Shown one piece after another: positions 54,826 to 64,000 of a DNA stretch of 64,000 nucleotides. Each line of letters opens with the position of its first letter. The first letter of the stretch is position 1. This stretch comes from Atrina japonica (lineage: Eukaryota > Mollusca > Bivalvia > Pterioida > Pinnidae). Position numbers and translations under genes: made by a program. Under the pieces are notes generated by a model that was given only the letters and a program-made list of their open reading frames with translations, did no database searches and was not told where the DNA came from. The DNA lies in NCBI GenBank assembly GCA_030159075.1, contig BROG01000519.1, forward strand, positions 310,001-374,000. Reading direction: 5' to 3'.

Positions 54826-56745
54826 AACAATACAAAAGCTTGCGATAATATATGTTCTCTTTTTTATCACTTCTGCATTATTTATGATTTGCAGTAACGA
54901 ACAGGTGCTTGAAATAGACAGCTGACAGGTCATAATACAATCAGTGATTTATTTTACGCTTTTGATTGTCAATAAAAATGTTGAACGAGTCTTAAAAAGA
55001 TTAGTTGAGAAAAAGAAAGAATCATTATGTATGATTTATTTTCTAACTTGGTTTTATTTCGGGGTCCTTGAGCATTACACTCAGTCCTATCGGATTCCAC
55101 ATATAGAGCTTAGGGCTTATGTGGGTAATGCAATAATCTAAATTTGACCGCTATGTAAATATATCCCTAGAACAAATATAACAAAATATTATTTTAATCA
55201 TTTTGATCTGGAAAAAAGTTTGGAAGCTGACTCTACAAGTTAGTTATGTGTTTTCTGGTTTTTTAATTCACATCATTTATGGTTTGTTTGTTTTCCCATC
55301 ATTTCTCAACCTGTGCTTCAAATATGAACCTATGCCACGGGGATTAAAGCGATATGTGGTGTCGTCAGTGATAATTTTTGCATACCCATATTATGTGATA
55401 TTCTATATCATATGTGGTTACAATAACAATTGCTTCTGTAAAATTGCAACAATCTTGCCAAAACGTAACCCGTAAAATCAGTTAGTTTTTGTCTGCCATA
55501 CTTTGAGCATTGCAAATTAATTTTCGGTAAATATTTACGAAGATTACCGAGAGACCAATAAACAAGTGCTATTTGCAGTTAATGTACATTCTATTCTTAT
55601 TATACTTTGCGTTTATTTTCGTACACCATCATTTCATACCTAAATGAGGCAAAGTTTGTCATTTTTTGTGGTTTCAAAACATTCGTTTCTGAAATTGTCC
55701 ACGTGCCGGGTGTATCTGGTGATCTCGACCCATTTTTAACTCATCCCATCGCATTCTCGGCTTTATCATTCTTGACACATATGATCATGAACTGCCCAAC
55801 TCCACCATGATTTGATTTTGTCAATGTCAGCATTCAGGGTAACATTAAAGATAGGAAAATTTTCTTTTAGTGACATGATATATTTATTCATATATTCATC
55901 CGATTTTCTTCAGGTATTTAAAATATCGTTGAAAAACATATATTTTACATAATTCCTGCACTTTCCAATAAAAAGCACGTCCTGTATTTTTAAAAATAAA
56001 TATAAAACACATCAAAATCGGCCGACTTTAACATAGTCCAAGCGCGTAAATGACTGAGATCCCCTGACCGAATTTCGAGGTACATTTGATATGGCGAAAG
56101 AGTTTATCTGAAAGGTCATTGCATACGGAAATACAGCTGGATTTTTTAAGGTACGGGAAAACTTAAATTCGAATAAAACAAATAACTTCGAAAAGAATAT
56201 CTTTTACATCGTTTTACGTGTTTGACAATGTATTTGAACACACATTTTATCATATTCTGGACTATATATCAGGTTACAAATATAGTCAGTGTGACAGCTT
56301 ATATCGCTTTAAGACAATAAAATGAACATTCTCATTGCGTGCCGAGTATGTAAAACTGTGAGGTGAATTGATCCGAAAGACACGAGACTTCGTGACACAT
56401 GAAAAGTCATTGTGGACTATATACAGCCAAGCTTTTAGGGGGTTGGAGACAAAGAAGGTCGCGGCTCTAAACCAGGGCCTCCATTTGGGTTGCAAGGGAA
56501 ACGCCCTAAATGTTAACCAACGTGTTGAGAAACTGCTAAAGAAGTAAATGGTAAAATGTGTTGCCAAATACACCCAAGAGTACTTAAAGTAAAATGAATA
56601 TCTTATTTTTTTCAGAAGTTTAGAATGAATTCAGATGATGGTATATGAGTGAAATATTATTTCTATATAGATAACCTGGCTTGTACCGAAATTCCTTTAA
56701 TATGATGTTCAGTCTTTTATAAGATTTTAGTATTTCCCATGACAT
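54826..56745. other. Intergenic, nothing recognised
   Basis: Several ORFs of 65-95 codons (for example 55203-55475, hydrophobic) have no recognisable domain, and I do not call them genes. Confidence 0.45.
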
Positions 56746-56749
56746 ATTG

Positions 56750-57025
56750 GAGCCTGCCTGGCTCAGTCGGTAGCGTGCTCGACTCTTGATCGTGAGGTCG
56801 TGAGTTCGAGTCCAGCAGGCGGCAGGTCGTTTCCTGTCCTGCGGATGAGACAGTGAAAACCGAGGTCCCGTGTCACAGTAGGTGTCTGCACATTAAAGAA
56901 CCCTCACTGCTCAGTGGCCGTAAGTGAAGAATTTGAAGCCCTTCACCGGTATTGGGTGACGTCTGCATATAAGTGAAAGATTCTTGAGTGGGACGTAAAC
57001 CAACAGTAAACAAACAAACAAACAT
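56750..57025 (+). mobile_element. SINE family B, complete copy
   Basis: tRNA-like head with A box 'tggctcagtcggtagcgtg' and B box 'gagttcgagtcc', body 'cgaggtcccgtgtcacagta', conserved 3' part 'gtgaaagattcttgagtggg' and a CAAA-repeat tail 'aaacaaacaaacaaac'. It is the reference copy for this family in the window. Confidence 0.95.
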
Positions 57026-57099
57026 GACATATTGTCTTTTGCATGACGTTTAATTTTTCATATTTTGTCAGTCGTTCGTATATTTATTTTTTTCATTTT

Positions 57100-57292
57100 T
57101 TAATAGTGTTTAACGCCATAGTCAATATTTTATACTCAACAATTATATGGTGGTGACCAGTTTTAATGGTGGAGGAGATAACCCGATTAAAATGTACCCG
57201 GAAAAGAACCACCGGCCTTCCGCAAGTAAACTGGCAAACTTTCTCACAAAAATCAGCTGCGGCTTCAGCGGGGCTCGAGCTTGCGCCGACAA
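57100..57292 (-). mobile_element. SINE family A fragment
   Basis: Reverse orientation: tail side 'actcaacaattatatggtgg', body 'ccggccttccgcaagtaaac', ending within the head ('gggctcgagcttgcgccgac'). Confidence 0.87.
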
Positions 57293-57640
57293 GAAGATGG
57301 AAACAGTTTCAGGACGTTTTGTTCTTCGTTTGACCTTTAGTCTTGCATTTATTCAGGCGAATGGCATTTATATTGTCTTTCATACAATGTTCAGTTCTTC
57401 ATTCGTTCGACTGACGTTTAGCTTTTCGTTTGTCAAATTTAAATATGACGTCTTTTTTAATTAAGTAGGTTTTTATTTGACCTTTCTTCTTAAAATTAAC
57501 AAGTGTTACTTATTAATGTCCAAAGAATTTTCATGTACTTAAATCGTGTTCATTTTTAGATTTACATAACAGAAGAATAATTCTAAAATCTTTGATCATT
57601 AAATGCCTGCATTTATCGCGGAAAAACATTAAACCACATA
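57293..57640. other. Intergenic, nothing recognised
   Basis: AT-rich lead-in to the satellite; no feature found. Confidence 0.5.
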
Positions 57641-60600
57641 AAACATATCATTAGATATAAACTAAATACAATCTTTTATAGAATATGACCAATATAAAAC
57701 CTATAACAATATATTATAAAATATATGAAACATATCATAGGTTATAAGTTAAATAAAACCTATTATAGGAAATAAGCTACACGTGTATATAAAACCTATT
57801 ATAGATTATAGATGTAAAGCCTATCATAGGATAAACTATATGGAACCTATCAGAGGATATAAACTATATAAAACCTATAATAGGATAGAAAATACATAAA
57901 ACCTATCATAGAATATAAACTACATGGAAATTACACTATATATCAACTGTATAAAACCTACCATAGGGTTTTAACTATATACAACATTATAGGATATAAA
58001 CTATATAAAACCTTTCATATGAAATAAAATATTAGGGATGTGAAATAGATAAAACCTATTGTAATGTAACACAATATGAAATAATCATAGGATATAAACA
58101 ATATAACGCATATCACAGGATATACACTCTATATAACCATTTGTAAGATATATTAGGAGAGCTATCATGGGATAAAAATTATATAAAACCTATCACAGGA
58201 TATAAACTCTATAAAACTTTTTGTAAGATATATTCGAAAAGCTATCATGGGATAAAAACTATATAAAGCCCATCATAGGATACAAACTATATAAAACCTA
58301 TCACAGGATACAAACTATATAAAACCTATCACAGGATATAAACTATATAAAACTTTTCATCAGATAAAAACTATATAAACCTAATACAGAAAAAAAATAT
58401 ATAAAACCTATCACAGGTAAAAAACTATATAAAACCTAGCACAGGATAAAAACTATATAAAACCTAGCACAGGAAAAAAAACTATTTAAAGCCCATCATA
58501 GGATACAAACTATATAAAACCTATCACAGGATACAAACTATATAAAACCTATCACAGGATAGAAACTATGTAAAACCTATCATAAGATAAAAACTATATA
58601 AACCTATCACAGAAAAAAAATATATAAAACCTATCACAGGAAAGAAACTATATAAAACCTATCACAGGATAAAAACTATATAAAACCTATCACAGGAAAA
58701 AACTATATAAAACCTATCACAGGAAAAAAACTATATAAAACCTATCACAGGATAAAAACTATATAAAACCTATCACAGGATAAAAACTATATAAAACCTA
58801 TCACAGGATAAAAACTATATAAAACCTATCACAGGATACAAACTATATAAAATCTATCACAGGATAGAAACTATATAAAACCTATCATAAGATAAAAACT
58901 ATATAAACCTATCACAGGAAAAAAACTATATAAAACCTATCACAGGATAAAAACTATTTAAAGCCCATCATAGGATACAACCTATATAAAACCTATCGCA
59001 GGATACAAACTATATAAAACCTATCACAGGAAAGAAACTATATAAAACCTATCATAAGATAAAAACTATATAAACCTATCACAGGAAAAAAACTATATAA
59101 AACCTATCACAGGAAAAAAACTATATAAAACCTATCATAAGATAAAAACTATATAAACCTATCACAGGAAAAAAATATATAAAACCTATCACAGGATAAA
59201 AACTATATAAAACCTATCACAGGAAAAAAAACTATATAAAACCTATCACAGGAAAAAATTATATAAAACCTATCACAGGAAAAAACTATATAAAACCTAT
59301 CACAGAAAAAAAACTATATAAAACCTATCACAGGATAAAAACTATATAAAACCTACCACAGGATAAAAACTATATAAAACCTATCACAGGAAAAAACGAT
59401 ATAAAACCTATCACAGGATAAAAACTATATAAAACCTATCACAGGATAAAAACTATATAAAACCTATCACAGGATAAAAACTATATAAACCTATCACAGG
59501 AAAAAAACTATATAAAACCTATCACAGGATACAAACTATATAAAACCTATCACAGGATAAAAACTATATAAAACCTATCACAGGACAAAAACTATATAAA
59601 ACCTATCACAGGATAAAAACTATATAAAAACTATCACAGAATAAAAACTATATAAACCTATCACAGGATAAAAACTTTATAATACCTATCACAGGATAAA
59701 AACTATATAAAACCTATCACAGGATAAAAACTATATAAAACCTATCACAGGATAAAAACTATATAAAACCTATCACAGGATAAAAACTATATAAAACCTA
59801 TCATAAGATAAAAACTATATAAACCTATCACAGGATAAAAACTATATAAACCTATCACAGGAAAAAAACTATATAAAACCTATCACAGGATAAAAACTAT
59901 ATAAAACCTATCACAGGATAAAAACTATATAAAACCTATCACAGGATAAAAACTATATAAAACATATCACAGGATAAAAACTATATAAAACCTATCACAC
60001 GATATAAACTATATAAAATCTACCACACGCTATTAACAATATAAATTGAACATAGGATATAAACGATAGCAAATAGAATAAACAAAACCTAAAAACTGTA
60101 AAAAAACCTATCATGGCATATAGACTATATAAATTCTATCATTGGGTATAGAATATATAGGATATAATTAACTATATATAACCTGCCATAGGCTATAGGC
60201 TATATGAAACCAAACATAAGATATGAAATATTAAAACATATTATGGGATAGAAACTACACTAAACGTATCATAAGATATTAAATATTTTTATAGGGTGTA
60301 AAAATATAAACCTATGGTGCGATGTAAGCAATATAAAACATATGACACGATATAAACTATATAAAAACTATCACAAGATATAAACTATATTAAACCTATC
60401 ACACGATATAAACTATATAAAAACTATCACAAGATATAAACTATATTAAACCTATCACACGGTATAAACCATATACAACCTATCACACGATATAAACTAT
60501 ATAAAACCTATTACACGATACCAACTATAAAAATTCTACGATATAAACGATATAAACTGTGTAAAATTCTATTACACAATATACTCTATACAAAACCTAT

Positions 60601-63480
60601 CACACGATATAAACTATATAAAATCTACCACACGCTATTAACAATATAAAACCTATCACACGATATCAACTATATTAAAACTATATAAAACCTATCACAC
60701 AATATAAAATATATATATAACCTATCACACGCTGTCAACTATAAAAGTTCTATTACAAGCCATAAACTATATAAAGCCTTTGACACGATATAAACTATAT
60801 AAAACATATCACACGATATAAACTATATGGAAACTATCACAAGATACAAACTATATGAAACCTATCAAACGATATAAACTATATCAAACCTATCACACGC
60901 TATGAACTATATAAAACCTATCACACGATATAAACTATATTAAACCTATCACACGATATAAACTATATAAAAACTATCACAAGATATAAACTATATAAAA
61001 CCAATCACACGATATAACCTATATAACACCTAACACACGCTATTAACTATATAAAACATATCACACGATATAAACTATATGAAACCTATCAGACGATATC
61101 AACTATATAAAACGTATCACACGATATAAACTATATAAAACCTATCACACAATGTAACCTATATAAAACCTATCACACACTATCAACTATAAAAAAATCT
61201 ATTTCAAGCCATATACTATATAAAGCCTTTGACACGATATAAACTATATAAAACATATCACACGATGTAAACTATATGAAACCTATCAGACGATATCAAC
61301 TATATAAAACGTATCACACGCTATAAACTATATAAAAACTATCACAAGATATACACTATATGAAACCTATCAGACGATATAAACTATATCAAACCTAGCA
61401 TACGCTATAAATCATATAAAACCTGTCATACGATATAAACTATATAAAACCTATCACACGATATAAACTATATGAGACCTATCACACGATATAACCTATA
61501 TGACACCTATCAGACGGTATAAACTATATAAAACCTATCGTACGATATAAAGTATATAAATACTATCACACGATATAAACTATATTAAACCTATCACACG
61601 GTATAAACTATATAAAACCTATCACACGGTATAAACTATATTAAACCTATCACACGGTATAAACTATATAAAACCTATCACACGGTATAAACTATATAAA
61701 ACCTATCACACGGTATAAACTATATTAAACCTATCACACGGTATAAACAATATTAAACCTATCACACGGTATAAACTATATAAAACCTATCACACGGTAT
61801 AAACTATATTAAACCTATCACACGGTATAAACCATATAAAACCTATCACACGGTATAAACTATATTAAACCTATCACACGGTATAAACCATATAAAACCT
61901 ATCACACGGTATAAACTATATTAAACTTATCACACGGTATAAACCATATAAAACCTATCACACGGTATAAACTATATATAAGACTATCACACAATATAAA
62001 CTATATAAAACCTATCACACGATATAAAACATTTAAAATCGATCACACAATGTAACCTATATAAAACCTATCACACGATATAAACTATATAAAACCTATC
62101 ACACGATACCAACTATAAAAATTCTATCACATGCTACAAACTATATAAACCCTATCACACGATATAAACTGTATAAAATCTACCACACGCTATCAACTAT
62201 AAAAAAGTCTATTGCAAACCATAAACTATATAAAGTCTTTCACACGATATAAACTATATAAAACATATCACACGATATAGACTATATGAAACCTATCAGA
62301 CGATATCAACTATATGTCACCTATCACACGATATAAACTATATAAAACATATCACACGATATAGACTATATGAAACCTATCAGACGATATCAACTATATT
62401 AAACGTATCACCCGGTATAACCTATATAACACCTATCACACGCTATAAACTATATAAAAACTATCAAAAGATATAAACTATATAAAACCTATCACACGCT
62501 ATAAACTATATAAAAACTATCAAAAGATATAAACTATATAAAACCTATCACACGATATAAACTATATAAAACCTATCACACGCTATAAACTATATAAAAA
62601 CTATCAAAAGATATAAACTATATAAAACCTATCACACGATATAAACTATATAAAACCTATCACACGATATAAACTATATAAAACCTATCACACGCTATAA
62701 ACTATATAAAAACTATCAAAAGATATAAACTATATAAAACCTATCAAAAGATATAAACTATATAAAACCTATCACACGCTATAAACTATATAAAAACTAT
62801 CAAAAGATATAAACTATATAAAACCTATCAAAAGATATAAACTATATAAAACCTATCACACGATATAAACTATATAAAACCTATCACACGCTATAAACTA
62901 TATAAAAACTATCAAAAGATATAAACTATATAAAACCTATCAAAAGATATAAACTATATAAAACCTATCACACGCTATAAACTATATAAAACCTATCACA
63001 AGATATTAACTATATTAAACCTATCACACGATATAAAATATATAAAACCTATCACACGATATAAAATATATACAAACTATCACACGATATCAACTATATA
63101 AAACCTATCACACGATATAAAATATATACAAACTATCACACGATATCAACTATATAAAACCTATCACACGATATAAAATATATACAAACTATCACACGAT
63201 ATCAACTATATAAAACCTATCACACGATATAAAATATATACAAACTATCACACGATATCAACTATATAAAAACTATCACACGATATAAACTATATGAAGC
63301 CTATCACATGATATAAAGTAAATATATCAAATCTATCATAGGATATGAACTATATAAATCCTGTCATATAGATATAAAATATATAAAATCTATCATATGA
63401 CATGAACTATATAAATCCTGTCATATAGATATTAAATATATAAAATATATCATATGATATGAACTATATAAATCCTGTCA
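57640..63480. repeat. 28-bp satellite array, about 200 units
   Basis: Tandem array of a 28-bp unit, consensus 'aaactatataaaacctatca' plus 'cacgatat' or 'caggataa'. Two main subtypes are spatially separated: CACAGGATAA from about 58.1 to 60.0 kb and CACACGATAT or CACACGGTAT from about 60.0 to 63.3 kb. The flanks (57.64-58.1 and 63.3-63.48 kb) hold diverged 'catagGATAT' units, the usual edge decay of an unequal-crossover array. Most units contain TATATAAA. Confidence 0.97.
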
Positions 63481-64000
63481 TATAGATAGAATTCCCTTCT
63501 TGGAAAAGAATATATTTTTTGCTGTGTAATTTTCTTTTTTCATTTCTTTTCATTTTGAATGACTGTCTAAAACTTATTAAATGATGCCAACCATATTAAA
63601 ACAGTCATAAGAAATATATTACACATATTTGAGTTTCCAGAAAATTGTAAGCTTTCTTGGAAACGATTAAATTGTTTTTTGTGTGTAATTTTCTATTTCG
63701 GTTCTTTTAAACTTGTTTTTTGAATAACGTCATTTTCCGGGAATCTGTATCATTTTGCCAACCAAAGACTGGCAAAGTCACAGGACCGCAGTTGCTGCTA
63801 AAGGGTCTATTGATAATGATAACAATTGTTACCAAAAAGATGATAGTATAATTTCTTCTACTCTTATTTTCACTACTACTGCTACCACTACTTTTACTAC
63901 TACACGTAATGATAACGATAATAATGGATTATAATTATAATGATAATAAATATTTATTATTATCAAATTTATCATTATTATCATTATTATTATTATTATT
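63481..64000. other. Intergenic with ATT-rich end
   Basis: No gene seen; it ends in ATT/ATC trinucleotide runs from about 63900 to the window edge. Confidence 0.6.

Noticed and set aside
55203..55475. 90-codon hydrophobic plus ORF as a small membrane protein
   Set aside because: No recognisable family, no splice or promoter support, and AT-rich sequence readily yields F/I/Y-rich ORFs of this length.
57640..63480. CRISPR array
   Set aside because: Units are contiguous 28-bp repeats with no unique spacers, in a eukaryotic context.

Overview
This window is animal nuclear DNA, most probably from a bivalve mollusc. It is AT-rich, carries introns with canonical GT/AG borders, and is littered with tRNA-derived SINEs whose tails (a 'gtgtggcgtaaaacac' type and a 'gggacgttaaacaac' type) are familiar from bivalve genomes. 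It also holds relics of a reverse-transcriptase element, a Tc1/mariner relic, foldback elements and satellites. Phylum-level placement is an inference from repeat style and protein architecture; I cannot name the species.

One gene dominates. On the minus strand, from the ATG at 43883 to beyond base 1, lies a MUC4-like mucin that I could assemble as 19 exons. In transcription order these encode: a signal peptide plus a Ser/Thr-rich mucin tract in one exon of about 18 kb (25769-43883); a NIDO domain over four exons (25073-24949, 22628-22480, 19478-19337, 18592-18391); an AMOP-like domain (17641-17415 and about 15910-15703); a VWD domain with a GDPH motif (15462-15217, 14456-14325, 13460-13257, 12450-12193); a linker or beta-sandwich exon (11199-11004); and a run of EGF modules (8902-8736 down to 803-552). 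Exon phases agree at every junction except one, inside the AMOP domain. The 3' end (further EGFs and presumably a membrane anchor) is outside the window. The NIDO-AMOP-VWD-EGF order is that of MUC4, so the product is expected to be a secreted or membrane-tethered, heavily O-glycosylated surface mucin.

The mucin exon is built from roughly 36-bp (12-residue) units organised into kilobase-scale duplicated blocks. The reading frame is clean from 40.1 to 43.9 kb, broken by a few isolated 1-4 bp indels between 25.8 and 34.4 kb, and broken densely between 34.4 and 40.0 kb. Almost-identical sister blocks lack those indels, which points to uncorrected long-read errors or mis-assembly more than to gene decay. 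Long opposite-strand ORFs here are shadows.

The introns hold reverse-transcriptase relics, a mariner relic, at least three SINE families, a 470-bp dispersed repeat nested in a reverse-transcriptase copy, a 34-bp minisatellite, and large hairpins. Upstream of the gene (44-64 kb) I recognise no protein-coding gene. That half holds palindromic MITE-like elements, a 33-bp minisatellite that happens to be an open frame of 310 codons, a TIR element, SINEs, a possible solo LTR, and a 5.8-kb 28-bp satellite (57.64-63.48 kb) in which most units carry a TATA-box-like string.
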